64,000 bases of DNA from Pelodera strongyloides (taxonomy: Eukaryota > Nematoda > Chromadorea > Rhabditida > Rhabditidae): positions 86,862 to 150,861 of the forward strand of contig JAANDG010000354.1 in assembly GCA_036852015.1 (NCBI GenBank), given 5' to 3'. The position numbers and the translations under genes are program-made. The notes beneath the pieces were generated by a model, which saw nothing but the letters and a program-made list of their open reading frames with translations, did not search any database and was not told where the DNA came from. Shown here piece after piece: positions 1 through 13,100 of this stretch. Numbering within the stretch: the stretch's first letter is position 1; the number at the start of each line of letters is the position of its first letter.

Positions 1-2810
1 CTACGATTTGTGCATCATATGTTGCTGGTCTTATATTCCACGTATGGAAGCGCAAACGTTGTACGGAGCTATTTGTATTTAAAAGATGATAATCACCACC
101 CGAGCATCTCAATTGTGTTTCTTACTGCATTTTATTTTTCGTGTGTATAAGATATTCCAAGTTTGTTATATATGTATATATTTCCAGAACAAACTACTCA
201 CATTAACTGAACAAAACCAACAGATCGCACAAGTTGAACAATGTTTTATGCACAGTTTGTGCTATCGAAGAAGGTCGGTTATACACTAAAAAGTTTTATT
301 TGGACGTTTAAAGTGTATCCATTTTTACTGTTTTAGGGAGTGCAATCTGAAACTAGTCTTTTGTGTTTATTTTTAGTAAGCAGTGCAAAACTATGAATAT
401 TCTTAATATTGTTCAGCGGATGTTCAATAGTTACCTTCTTCGAGATTTGCAACTCTCAACTTATTTGTAACTAAATGTATATACTTCTCATTCTAGGGCC
501 CGCTTGCTAAGATTTGGCTGGTTTGGGAGAAGAAACTTTTTTCCCCAAAGGCGAATATCTACGAAACCAATGTGCAAGATGCAGTCGACGAGTTCCTCAA
601 GCCTAAGGTATGCTTTGTTTGTTTTGTGTTGAAAATTGTTCTCCTTTCTCTTCAGTGATAACGTTATTTTAAAAGAGCATAAATATGCACTTATATACAC
701 TTGTTGTAACATACACCTACCGTTCAATTGATATAAGAAGACGGATCACTTAATTTCTCAATAATTCTTCAAAATTGGTGTTTTACACTTGCCTCTTTTT
801 CTTCAGTAAGACTTCCACTTTTTATGTTATGTTGCTTGTAGCAGCTATGTATACGTAAAATAAATGAAGCTCCCAATTTAATTTGTTAGCACATTTCCCT
901 TTCATTGGAAGATATGTGTTTTGTTAGGAAGTGGTAGAAGTCAATATTTGAGATCGGGAATTGAATTATCTATAAACGCGATTTATTTCATGTGTTTCAC
1001 AGATTTCCGATTAATGATTGAACATTTTGCTATTATCTTCTTTTTCTTTACTAAATACTGCTACTTTCGTACGGGTTCCTTATTTGTTTATGTATAATAT
1101 ATATATTTAGGTGGAAATGTCACTGAGAAGAACTGGACACTTGTCTCGGAATCGTGCGAACTTATTCGCGAAAGACCAACTACATTCTTGCCGACTATGA
1201 TGAGACATTCCTGAAGCTGAAGATGGCCTTCCGTCCCGGTCAAGTTGAGGTCGTCGAAGATGGACAAGAAGCTCCGATTAATGCAATCACACTGCCCGAG
1301 GTAATACTTTATACATTTATGATTTGCATCAATCAACAGTTCATTATGCGTACATAAATACACCAAAAACAATGTAATACGTGATTGGGCTCATCAACGA
1401 AACAAAATGCATAGTGAATAAAGACAACGGCAAAGTTAACTGGTAGGTAAACTATCTTTGGCACACAAATACTGGTACTGGTAGCCGCCCGCAAATAATA
1501 TTTTTTACAAAAGTTTACGTTTCCTGGACGATTAAGGAGTTTTGCTGCAATGTCGGGCCACCAAACTCTTGTGCCGTTTGTGATCAAAACATCAAAAGCA
1601 ATTCCTCGCAAAAATAAATACCTGCGGATCATTTTTATGAAAGATGCGATCTTTGTTTGCTTTGAACTTTGTTTTAAAATAAGTCTTGTAATTAATTATT
1701 TATTCAGTTAATTGACGCTCACTTTGCAGGTTTACGCCGATTTCGATACCGCTCTGCCCGACTTCAGTGATATGGACATCCAACATCACCTCCAGCTGAA
1801 TCAGTCTAGAATCGACGACATCATACTCAAGGAAGATCTGGTTTCTGAATCCAACTCTGCATTCGGACACGACTTCGGGGTTTGTTTTCATTTGTTTTCA
1901 TTTTACTTAACAAGCTATGACAATTTACCGCAAAGGACAAATTTTCGTTTCGAATACGCATAGACAGTATACGAAGTGATTGCAATGTTATGTCCTTTCG
2001 TTTCCAACCTTTGGAATAATGATAGCACACGGTCTTTTCATAGTTGCACCTTTCCAACATTTTGTGGGCCGTGTAAGTTCAAAGCTGGTGCATAAACTGT
2101 CTTTTGCAGATGGACGATTTTGGAGAGTCTTCACTTCCTGGAGGCGTTCTCTCGTTCAACGTTGAAGAGCAGTTCGCCCTTGGTGCTCCCGGAGAGGAGA
2201 GTTTCCTGCCTGGAGAGATTCCCAGAGAAAAGAACGGATCCAACATTTCGAATGTGTAAGTTAATCTCTCATTCTCAATTCAGCGTAACGCTTTCACATT
2301 ATCAGTGTTGATAATAACGATTTCTTCCATAAAAAGGGTTATAACTTAACTATCTTGTATTATCTGGTTGCCGTTATAAACTACGGCTGAAACCGTATCT
2401 GAAATGTAGCATGTCTTTCCTTGCTGCTCAAGGAGCATTACTTGGTTATCACTGGCGTTTTCCGTGCAAAATGGAGGCCCATATTTTTAGAGTTTATTAA
2501 CCTAGAAAATCATTTCAGTGAAATGCTGCGTGATGGAACACCGCTTCTGGACGCCCCAGTGCGAGATATTCGTAATCCAACGCCAAGTCTTGACGAGGCA
2601 AAGGCGCCCGAAAGGTCCGTATTCGGTGACGACGAGTTCGACGCCGGAGGTGACGATGGCTACGAAGACGGAGCACACATGGATGGTTCGATTTATCACT
2701 TATATTCTTACATCAAATATATTTTTTTTCATCATTTTTCAGTTTGTAGAAGCTCTGAGATTTACCGTCGGCAATTGAGAAGCAATGCATTTCGTTACAA
2801 TCGAGACAAT
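1..2810. repeat. Left arm of a large RAD21 inverted duplication
   Basis: The sequence from the first base to about 2,810 is repeated in reverse complement at about 4,463-7,302, with only scattered substitutions and small indels. The arms are separated by about 1.65 kb. Introns are as conserved as exons, so this is a recent segmental duplication and not a retrocopy. The left arm begins at the window edge, so its true outer limit is unknown. Both arms carry RAD21 exons, on opposite strands. Confidence 0.93.
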
Positions 2811-3540
2811 TTTTTGAATGTTTCTTTCAGAGATGCCCGACTACCAGAAGATGGACGTTGATGCACCCGGCGCCGAACTTGATGATTTGCAGCTTGGAGC
2901 CGCAGCTACCGATCTGAGTATGTGTATTATTCAATTTTTTCGTATCTATTGCAGTGCTTCGCATGGTTGTTAAGAGTGGCTATGTATTTTTTTGTTTTGC
3001 TGCTTGTGCAACATTTATTGCAATAATGCACGGAGCCATAACGGGTGAAAAGGGAAACAACACACTAATTTAAGATACAACTGACTCACTATTTATTAAT
3101 GTTGACATTGTGGATTCCCCCAGATTATGATTAATTTTGCAGCAGCGCCCGCCGGAGACGTTCCGATTGAGCAGTCGTTCGCCCTGGATCCCCTCGATTC
3201 GGCAGCACTGGCCGACAAAGCACCCAGACAGCGAAGAAAGAGAAGGCTGATCATTGATGAGCCAAAGAATATCAGTGGAGAAGAGATGAAGTCGAACATG
3301 GCCGACTTCAGGTACTATTTATTTTTATATGAGGGGACCTTGTGAACTTATAGATGATCGATCAACTTTCTTATGTACCTAGTCAAATTTTTTGGGTTTA
3401 CCCTTTTTCAGCGATACACTCCAGCCCCTTGATTTGGCCCCTCCTACCCGAAAACTCATGAAACTTCGCGATTGCGGAAACGTGGAGAAGCTGTTCCATC
3501 TGCCCGGCAACGATATGATCAAGTCGAAGCCGATTGTCAG
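241..3540 (+). pseudogene. rad21: RAD21/SCC1 cohesin kleisin, copy A, truncated and frameshifted
   Basis: RAD21 is the kleisin that closes the SMC1-SMC3 cohesin ring and is cut by separase at anaphase. Exons read: 241-273 (MFYAQFVLSKK), 497-607 (GPLAKIWLVWEKK...), 1111-1300 (MAFRPG...AITLPE), 1730-1879 (DFDTALPDF, LNQSRID), 2110-2259, about 2518-2686, 2831-2918, 3143-3311 (ends in a basic RQRRKRRLIIDEPK stretch) and 3412 to about 3540 (LDLAPPTRKLM, VEKLF). Phases fit RAD21, but exon 3 shifts frame near 1141-1148, between GHL and [10 protein letters not shown], where about two bases are missing. The match ends abruptly near 3,540, before the C-terminal winged-helix domain that binds SMC1. The gene is recognisable with high confidence; that this copy is non-functional is an inference from those two lesions. 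Confidence 0.85.
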
Positions 3541-4440
3541 AGTCAGTTTACATTTCCCGCACTATTAAGGAGGTTCGATGCCAATGCGTTCGGACCACCA
3601 AACACTGGGGCCGTTTATGATCAAAAAGTCAAAAGCAATTACTCGAAAATAAATACCTGTGGAAATACTCAGTTTTGATGAAAAGTGCGATCGTTGTTTG
3701 CTTTAAAATTTGTTTTAAAATGAGTCTTGTAATTAATTATTTATTCAATTAATTGTCGCTCAATTTGCAGGTTTACGCCGATTTCGATACCGCTCTGCCC
3801 GACTTCAGTGATATGGACATCCAACATCACTCCAGCTGAATCTGTCTAGGATCGATGAGATCACACTCAAGGAAGGTCTGGTTTCTGAATCCTCCGCATT
3901 CGGACACGACGTTTAGGTTTGTTTTAATGTTTAGATAGGGTACACAACGTGACTAGAATGTTGTATCCTCTCGTTTCAAACCTTTGAAAAAAGGATTGCA
4001 CACAGTGTTTTTTTCTTCATATTTGCACCTTTCCAACATTCTATGGGCCATGAAAGCACAAAGCTGGAACACAAAGTGTCTTTTGCAGATGGAGGATTTT
4101 GGAGAGTCTTCACTTCGTGCAGTTCGCCCTTAGTGCTCCTGGAGAGGAGAGTTTCCTACCTGGAGAGATACCCAGAGGATCCAACATTTGGGATATGTAA
4201 GTCAATTTCTCACTCTGAATAAGACAGCTTACTCTTTGACGTTATCCGTGTTGATAAAAACGCTTTCTTCCATAAAAATGTTATAACTTAAATAAGTTGT
4301 ATTACCTGGGTTGCGGTTACAAGGTACGGTCGAAACCATATCTGAAATGTAGAATGACTTTCGTTACTGCTCAAGGATCATTATTTGCTTATCACTGTTA
4401 CCTCCGTTCGTTTTACTTGCAAAATGGAGGACCAGATTGT
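3541..4440 (+). pseudogene. RAD21 fragment, copy C (diverged, exons 4-5 only)
   Basis: Directly after the break in copy A the sequence returns to RAD21 intron 3 and then exon 4 (from about 3,771) and exon 5 (about 4,089-4,197), in the same direction as copy A. It is clearly more diverged than the two palindrome arms. Exon 4 has lost a base in the CATCACCTCCAG region, and exon 5 lacks the internal stretch between TCTTCACTTC and the GCAGTTCGCC segment. It is an older partial duplicate that now forms most of the spacer between the arms. It cannot encode a kleisin. Confidence 0.8.
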
Positions 4441-4462
4441 CATAGTTCATTATTCTGAAATA

Positions 4463-7302
4463 TTGTCTCGATTGTAACGAAATGCATTGCTTCTCAATTG
4501 CCGACGGTAAATCTCAGAGCTTCTACAAACTGAAAAATGATGAAAAAAAATATATTTGATGTAAGAATATAAGTGATAAATCGAACCATCCATGTGTGCT
4601 CCGTCTTCGTATCCATCGTCACCTCCGGCATCGAACTCGTCGTCACCGAATACGGACCTTTCCGGGCGCCTTTTGCCTCGGCAAGGCTTTGCGTCGGATT
4701 TACGAATATCTCACACTGAGGCGTCCAGAAGCGGTGTTCCATCGCGCAACATTTCACTGAAACTGATTTTCTAGAATAATGAACTATGACAATCTGGGCC
4801 TCCATTTTGCACGGAAAACGAACGGAGGTAACAGTGATAACCAAATAATGCTCCTTGAGCAGTAACGAAAGTCATTCTACATTTCAGATATGGTTTCAGC
4901 CGTACCTTGTAACCGCAACCCAGGTAATACAAGATTAGTTTAAGTTATAACCCTTTTTATGGAAGAAAGCGTTATTTATCAACACTGGATAACGTCAAAA
5001 CGTTACGCTGAATTCAGAGTGAGAGATTGACTTACAGATTCCCAAATGTTGGATCCGTTCTTTTCTCTGGGTATCTCTCCAGGTAGGAAACTCTCCTCTC
5101 CAGGAGCACCAAGGGCGAACTGCTCTTCAACGTTGAACGAGAGAACGCCTCCAGGAAGTGAAGACTCTCCAAAATCGTCCATCTGCAAAAGACAGTTTAT
5201 GCACCAGCTTTGAACTTACACGGCCCATAAAATGTTGGAAAGGTGCAACTATGAAAAGACCGTGTGCTATCATTATTCCAAAGGTTGGAAACGAAAGGAC
5301 ATAACATTGCAATCACTTCGTATACTGTCATGCGTATTCGAAACGAAAATTTGTCCTTTGCGGTAAATTGTCATAGCTTGTTAAGTAAAATGAAAACAAA
5401 TGAAAACAAACCCCGAAGTCGTGTCCGAATGCAGAGTTGGATTCAGAAACCAGATCCTTCCTTGAGTGTGATCTCATCGATTCCTAGACAGATTCAGCTG
5501 GAGGTGATGTTGGATGTCCATATCACTGAAGTCGGGCAGAGCGGTATCGAAATCGGCGTAAACCTGCAAAGTTGAGCGACAATTAACTGAATAAATAATT
5601 AATTACAAGACTTATTTTAAAACAAAGTTTTAAAGCAAACAACGATCGCATCTTTCATAAAAATGATATTTCCGCAGGTATTTATTTTTGCGAGGAATTG
5701 CTTTTGATGTTTTGATCACAAACGGCACAAGAGTTTGGTGGCCCGACATTGCAGCAAAACTCCTTAATCGTCCAGGAAACGTAAACTTTTGTAAAAAATA
5801 TTATTTGCGGGCGGCTACCAGTAATATTTGTGTGCCAAAGATAGTTTACCTACCAGTTAACTTTGCAGTTATTTTTATTCACTATGCATTTTGTTTCGTA
5901 GATGAGCCACAAACACGCATTACATTGTTCTTGGTGTACTTATGTACTCATAATGAACTGCTGATTGACGCAAACGATAAATGTAAAAGTATTACCTCGG
6001 GCAGTATGATTGTATTAATCGAAGCTTCTTGTCCATCCATCTTCGATGACCTCAAGTTGACCGGGACGGAAGGCCATCTTCAGCTTCAGGAATGTCTCAT
6101 CATAGTCGGCAAGAATGTAGTTGGTCTTTCGCGAATAAGTTCGCACGATTCCGAGACAAGTGTCCAGTTCTTCTCAGTGACATTTCCACCTAAATATATA
6201 TATTATACATAAACAAATAAGGAACCCGTACGAAAGTAGCAGTATTTAGTAAAGAAAAAGAAGATAATAGCAAAATGTTCAATCATTAATCGGAAATCTG
6301 TGAAACACATGAAATAAATCGCGTTTATAGATAATTCAATTCCCGATCTCAAATATTGAACTTCTACCACTTCCTAACAAAACACATATCTTCCAATGAA
6401 AGGGAAATGTGCTAACAAATTAAATTGGGAGCTTCATTTATTTTACGTATACATAGGCTGCTACAAGCAACATAACATAAAAAGTGGAAGTCTTACTGAA
6501 GAAAAAGAGGCAAGTGTAAAACACCAATTTTGAAGAATTATTGAGAAATTAAGTGATCCGTCTTCTTATATCAATTGAACGGTAGGTGTATGTTACAACA
6601 AGTGTATATAAGTGCATATTTATGCTCTTTTAAAATAACGTTATCACTGAAGAGAAAGGAGAACAATTTTCAACACAAAACAAACAAAGCATACCTTAGG
6701 CTTGAGGAACTCGTCGACTGCATCTTGCACATTGGTTTCGTAGATATTCGCCTTTGGGGAAAAAAGTTTCTTCTCCCAAACCAGCCAAATCTTAGCAAGC
6801 GGGCCCTAGAATGAGAAGTATATACATTTAGTTACAAATAAGTTGAGAGTTGCAAATCTCGAAGAAGGTAACTACTGAACATCCGCTGAGCAATATTAAG
6901 AATATTCATAGTTTTGCACTGCTTACTAAAAATAAACACAAAAGACTAGTTTCAGATTGCACTCCCTAAAACAGTAAAAATGGATACACTTTAAACGTCC
7001 AAACTAAAACTTTTTAGTGTATAACCGACCTTCTTCGATAGCACAAACTGTGCATAAAACATTGTTCAACTTGTGCGATCTGTTGGTTTTGTTCAGTTAA
7101 TGTGAGTAGTTTGTTCTGGAAATATATACATATATAACAAACTTGGAATATCTTATACACACGAAAAATAAAATGCAGTAAGAAACACAATTGAGATGCT
7201 CGGGTGGTGATTATCATCGTTTAAATACAAATAGCTCCGTACAACGTTTGCGCTTCCATACGTGGAATATAAGACCAGCAACATATGATGCACAAATCGT
7301 AG
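4463..7302. repeat. Right arm of the RAD21 inverted duplication
   Basis: Reverse complement of 1-2,810. The inner edge lies near 4,463, where the two arms begin to share sequence. At the outer edge, 7,302 pairs with window base 1; beyond it the sequence cannot be compared, because the left partner lies outside the window. Confidence 0.93.
4490..7062 (-). pseudogene. rad21: RAD21/SCC1 cohesin kleisin, copy B, on the right arm
   Basis: Minus-strand exons mirror copy A: 7062-7030 (start methionine and MFYAQFVLSKK), 6805-6695, 6189-5996, about 5570-5421, about 5182-5037 and about 4,764-4,600. It shares the exon 3 frameshift of copy A, so that lesion predates the duplication or was spread by gene conversion. 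Exon 3 is 194 bases here against 190 in copy A because GATG is repeated near 6,035-6,045, a second frameshift private to this arm. Exon 6 has three single-base insertions that scramble about 14 residues and then restore the frame. Exons 7-9 are absent, because the arm ends within the intron after exon 6. Confidence 0.82.
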
Positions 7303-8520
7303 TAAATAATTAATGAAAAAATATACCACCGCTTTTTATCGGACATGCAACACAATAAAGACAATAAAGCTTGCAAAATGGGAGAAAAGCGGAATAACCT
7401 ATCAAATTCTGACATTTAACAATAACAATTCACGTTCGATTGATCACTAAATGTAGAGCATAATCCTTTCTGAATACTAGGCCCTTGTTGCCTACGTAAG
7501 CGTTTAACAATTTGTAATTTTGCGTCTTGACAGTAAAGTTCAGAACAACACATGAGAAAGCAACCCGATAAATCTTGTGAAGGAGAGGTCACCCAAATAG
7601 CTGTCGGCGTTGTATATACTCCATGCCGCGCATTTTACAGTAACCCATCTTTCGCGTCGGGATCTAGAGCAGTTACAAAGCACCTAACTGGACTTGAATT
7701 TATATGATATTGAATACTTTATTCTGAAAAGAACAAAAGCGAAATTTAAGAAAGGCTGTACGAAAAGAACAAAATCGAAACTTAAGAAATGGCTGTATGA
7801 ATATTTCCTTTTTGTATAGTGTTGGTTTCTATTCAAGCATAGTAATCAAACAGCACATCATGTAGCATAAGATTAAAATTTAAAACTGAATCCTGTCAGT
7901 TAAGAGTTTTTGTTATTGCAAATTATGGGTTTTTGTGAATATAGAGACGACAATTGCTTCATGTGTTCAGTACTCTTTTCCACGAGCAAGTTTATCATCC
8001 AAACCATTCTGAAATGGCTTTCTGTATTACTTTTTTATCATGTAGAAGAAGCATATTGAATATTATGCCCAATTAAGTGATGAACACAAAACATAGTGGC
8101 ATTTTTACTTTCTGATAACCTATAAATATTTAACCATTTAAATATATAACAGAAGCATTGTCCTGAGGCATGTGACAATAAAGTACATAACAAGTGGCCT
8201 AGCTCTGACGTTTTTATTTAACTTTCTTTCCATTTTGTACTTAACTGATATGCGATATAATAAGAACGGGTGCATAACGATCAACCACTGTTGAGGGTTG
8301 TGCGATTTATATCGTATTTAGAAAAGTTTCCTTTGTTCTAGGCTTGTACCCTCTTATAACAACCATGAATTTTGTGGAAATTGGGCAATTTCTGTTTTCA
8401 GCAAGTATGTTAACTGAAAATTCAAAAGTTTAAGTCAAATAAAAAGGTGAGTCTAGATCTGGCCGTCCACCATAAAGCAAGCCATATATTCTTATGGTCT
8501 ATTATGTTCTAAAGTAAAAA
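7303..8520. other. No gene seen
   Basis: AT-rich sequence with stops in all frames. No splice-consistent coding exon or clear repeat was seen. It may contain the promoter of copy B, but no element could be identified. Confidence 0.5.
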
Positions 8521-8529
8521 AGTTGTCAT

Positions 8530-8844
8530 GTGAAAAGAGACTTTGAATTGGCTAGTTGGTCTCATTTGAAACTAAGAAAAGTGAAAAAATACGTGAAAAA
8601 ATACGTGAAAAAATACGTGAAAAATCATAGCAAAGGGAGTATACCTCGTCAACCAGAGACCGGAGGAATTGTGAAAAGCACGGGACAGTATTGTGGACCT
8701 CGCCGAATTCTCCGCATGAAGCCAGCCGGAACTGAAGTCGGAAGAAGAATCAGTCACCATAGAAGGAGAAAATCGTTGCTCAAATATCATGTATTTGGGC
8801 ATAATCAAAATCCAACATGGACACAACTAAAATCCAAGCTATGA
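8530..8844 (+). CDS. Doubtful 104-aa basic ORF
   Basis: An uninterrupted ATG-to-stop frame of 104 residues, strongly basic. Residues 19-30 are three copies of KKYV, caused by a perfect 12-base repeat (gtgaaaaaatac) at about 8,581-8,617. The remainder is rich in Arg and Lys and matches no family I recognise. No neighbouring exon or regulatory signal supports it. It could be a small species-specific gene or a chance frame. Confidence 0.2.
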   Translation: MKRDFELASWSHLKLRKVKKYVKKYVKKYVKNHSKGSIPRQPETGGIVKSTGQYCGPRRILRMKPAGTEVGRRISHHRRRKSLLKYHVFGHNQNPTWTQLKSKL

Positions 8845-8849
8845 AATAA

Positions 8850-10132
8850 AATGTATGTGTGTCTCATAAATGATAAATCAGAATTCACTTAAAGGGACGC
8901 GGTCACCTCTTGTCCCTTTTATATACTTTGTGTTTTAATTATCTGAATAATATTTAGAGCATACTGTTGGGAAAATGTTTGCATTAACGATAAAATGTTG
9001 ATGAAAAGTCGTTGATTCCAAGTCCAAAGTCCCTAACCCGTTCACAGTTCTAACACAACATCTGACAAACCGAGGTTGCTCCTAACATTCCTTTTGTCAA
9101 AACACTGATAATTTCAATTCTATAAATATTCTTTGAACTCAGTACCATCAGTGTGCAAAAAACATTTGTTTGCATCAAAGCCGTTCTCAAATATTTTATC
9201 AAATTGAAGCAGGTTTAAAGCAAGTAACGAGTAAACACACAGCATAGTGCAGCAGAGATAACATTGGAGAGTGAACACCTTCACACATTTCTCATTCAGT
9301 AACAGTTAAATGATATTCGTCGAGATGTTAATCACACTGTACAAATGAGCAAGTGACGAACCGGTGGATAAATACTGGTAGATCGACTGTACACGAAAAG
9401 GAATCTTATATATTATAAAAAAGCAGATGAACTCCACCTTAAATAGAATTAGAGGGTCTAATATGAATATAAAGCGTAGGCATACGACTCCTGCAACCAA
9501 GAAAAGAATAGCAAAACTCGAGGCACACGCTAATTTGATTAGGAAAGCAAAGGAAAAATCTACTAAAAAGCAATTCAGCGCTAAAATAATAAAACATAAC
9601 TGCGAAAAGGTAGTTTGTCTGTCAAAGTGTAATGCAGTAAAGATAGCTACGTGCTAAAACCGGCCAAAATTAAAAGATGAACAATAACAACAAAAAAAGA
9701 CAATAATGCAGTAATAATTCATAACTCAAAGACAGGAATACCATTATTTACAGACAGACGAAAGCTGAGTAATTCAGGAGGCCAACAAAAATATGACACA
9801 AATGAACAAGCATGATTCCTGAAACCAAGAAAGTCGAAATCTGTTTTATATGGCACGTCAACAAAATGATAATCTAAGAATTCAGAAAGCTAAAAGATAA
9901 ACAACAATCTCAAAAATACAATAAAGTAAGAAAAAACTCAATAATCCAAAGGGCATCAGTAACGTTATTTACAAACAATGACGGCGACACTTGAAAAAGT
10001 AAAGCCAAACGTGAACCTAGAACCAACAAACAGAGCATTCAAAGATATAATGTGACGCTAATATCACAAAATAAACAGCACTACCGTCGTCACAGTGGAA
10101 AAATTACGCACCCACTAAAAACCTCCTGCAAA
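8850..10132. other. Mostly non-coding; one weak 76-aa ORF
   Basis: AT-rich spacer. A 76-aa Lys-rich frame at 9,427-9,657 (plus) has no recognised domain and is probably chance. Nothing else is supportable. Confidence 0.4.
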
Positions 10133-13100
10133 TCACTCGTTTACGTATTGTTGCATCAGTTTGTGGAAGTCGCCATCTTCGCGGACAAACTGATCCAACG
10201 AGTCGTAGTTCAAGAGCCTGAAACACGGCATTTGGTCACAATGTGAATCCACCGCAGTGTAGTTTGGTTTCGAAACAAATTTATAAGCTATTATGGTTCT
10301 TCGAATAACCTTCGGGTCCAGAGTTTTCATAGCAGCAAAAAAAAAACAATGCAATAGAAGATTAAACAAACACGAAACGCACTTATCAAAGATTGTTTGA
10401 ACGACGTGCCACCGCTTATTAGGTGTCCGTTGCTAAATTTAAAGCGAAATGACACCCATTTTGGGGTTTTTTAACCAAAAATAGTTTAAAAAATTCTATG
10501 AACGAAAATAAACATAAAAAGGAACACAAATAAGGGGATCATGGAGAAAAAGATTAATCAAAAATAGGCTTACTTTTTTTTAGAGAAGAAACATACACTC
10601 CGCTTTTTGTTAGAGAAGAAACATACACTCCGCGCTACATACAAATGACGAAATATTGTCAAAATTTAGAATTTACAAGTAAAGAATGGGCGTGGTTATT
10701 TTTGTAACGAACGCGCTGGTATTTCCTCCGCCCCTTTTTGTAATTTCCGACGAATTTTTTTGGGGAGAGACCGCCATTTCGCTTTAAAGTATTTTAAACA
10801 TTTTCTAATTTGTAATATAGTGCCTTGCCTAACCTTTGGGCACTAATAACAGAAAACGTACTCTACTTTTTCAAAAATATGCATACAGGTATCTGGGTCT
10901 GTGCACGCTTATTTGTGTTGGTGACGATAGTGTGCAGTTCGATGTACCCGAATTTCCGCTTACCTTTACACATGCCCATTACTACCGTTTTGTTGTCTTA
11001 ATTGTATTTTTTTTTATTATATGTTCCTGTGCGCATCTTTGTGCTGCAATAACTTATTAGTATTATTATATTATAAAGGACAGACACAGAAAAGCCAAAC
11101 TAACAAACATACCCTGTGCTTCGCGTCCGTAATGACCATATTGGACAAGTAGTACAGCCAGAACGCATTGCTCTTGGGGCAGAAGGTGGACCAGTCGTTT
11201 CTGAACAACATACACGCTCACAGTAGTACACATTGCACACATTGCACTGTACATACGCTCAACATATCATTGGTGAATAAATAACTAAAAAAATCAAAAA
11301 TGTTACAGACGTTTGTTCAGATACATATGTTTGTTATTTGTGAAGAAACTCTGATCAAAAATTAACCGAAATATCATATGCTATCTGAATTCAACTCACT
11401 TATTGTGCTCTCGCATCATACGGTAGATATCGAATTGGAGCACATCCGTCGGACCCGCGAATAGAGCTGGATCCACAGAAGCGTCGAAGTAGATCGTGGA
11501 AGAGCCTGGAAGTGTTTTTGTTTTGCGTTGTAATAATATGTCTTATTGTTTTTGGCATTAGCAACTTAAGTTCACAATGCAAGATCATCCTAGTCGAGAA
11601 AATTTCCAGAGATGCATGAAACAAAAATATCCAAGTTTAGATTAATATTAGTTTAAACGCGCTTTGCAAATTGGAGAAATCAACTTAATCATAGGTATTA
11701 TGTCGATGGAGTGCACTGTGTATTAAGAGCGGATCGCTAAGCAGTTTGTTTTAAGACAAATGCAGCCGCACATGCACTTTGTTGTCCTTTTACCATTCAC
11801 CCACCTTTCTCCATCCGTGCGAGCGTGAAGTCAATGATGTTCACCTTGACGCCGCACGTCTTGATGGAGTAGGGCTTCCCATCCAAGAGACAACTGAAAT
11901 CAGTTCGTATTAATGAATCTGAGGATATTATAAAAACGGAACTGGATGTAGGTTGAAAATTAATCTTTATAACTCCATTTCCGCATATTTATTATATGCA
12001 AAGCATCGGCTAATTATCTAATTACTCGCAACTAACGCAAATTAAGCCTATAATAAAGAGCCATTACACTTTTTTGTAACCTGATGCACGAACTATTCAT
12101 TCAAATTGCACACAACAAATTATAGGCATTTCTCAACACTGTTCGTTATCACTTTGGCAAAGAAAGTCTATGTCCACTATTAATAAAGAACATTTAGCAT
12201 TAAACGTGATGTGTGTTTCTATATCACCTAATATCACCCCATACACCATAATAGTATTCATATCCTACGGTAAAAAACACTCCCAAAACTGCTCCATAAT
12301 ATAATCAACAAAAGTTTCCTTTCTGACCTGAGATGCTCTTCGTCGGTCTTCTGGACCAGCACGTTGCCAACGTGCAGGTCCCTGTGTTCAAATCTCAGCT
12401 CCCTCTCCGCTATCCTCAGGGCCCACATACATTGAAGCACTATGGAAGTGGCCTCCTCTACTCCCTCGACCTATAACAAATAGAAGGTCACCTAAAATAC
12501 AACATTAACAAACACTTAACGCGGTTTTATCACCAGAAAGACATATTCCCGTTGGCCGCTAAACAGCTCCCGCCACAAGCTGTTAATGCCACGTTATATG
12601 TGTTGAAACATAATCAGAATCTAGCAAACCACAGACCAACTACCGTTCTTTACCCCAATTGTTTATAGAATTTACCTTATGGGCCTCTACATCGCCTCCT
12701 CCTATCGCCAGCGCAATGCACAAAAATGGTTGACCCTATAATAAAGCATCATTGGCAAAGATAAAAGCATCCGCGTTGAACCCCTCGAAAAGGGTCAGCT
12801 AGGGGTAATAAATACCATATCATATGGTATTACATGTATATGGACTAGGGACTAACGTCGGCACGGAACAGCTTACAAATTCTGAACGAAATATCCAAAA
12901 CGTAAACCAGTAACCCACATCAACTGCGTAGGAGTCCGGCCGGTCGTTCCTGCTCTCCTTGTTCTGAGCAAAGACATCCCAGGCTGCGAGAAGTTCAGGT
13001 GGATAAGCACCTAAATGGAAAACCTTCCATCCTCATTTAAGCTGCATTTAGCGTAAATAAACCGTGACCCATAACTTATCGATTTCCATTCATTCTAACT

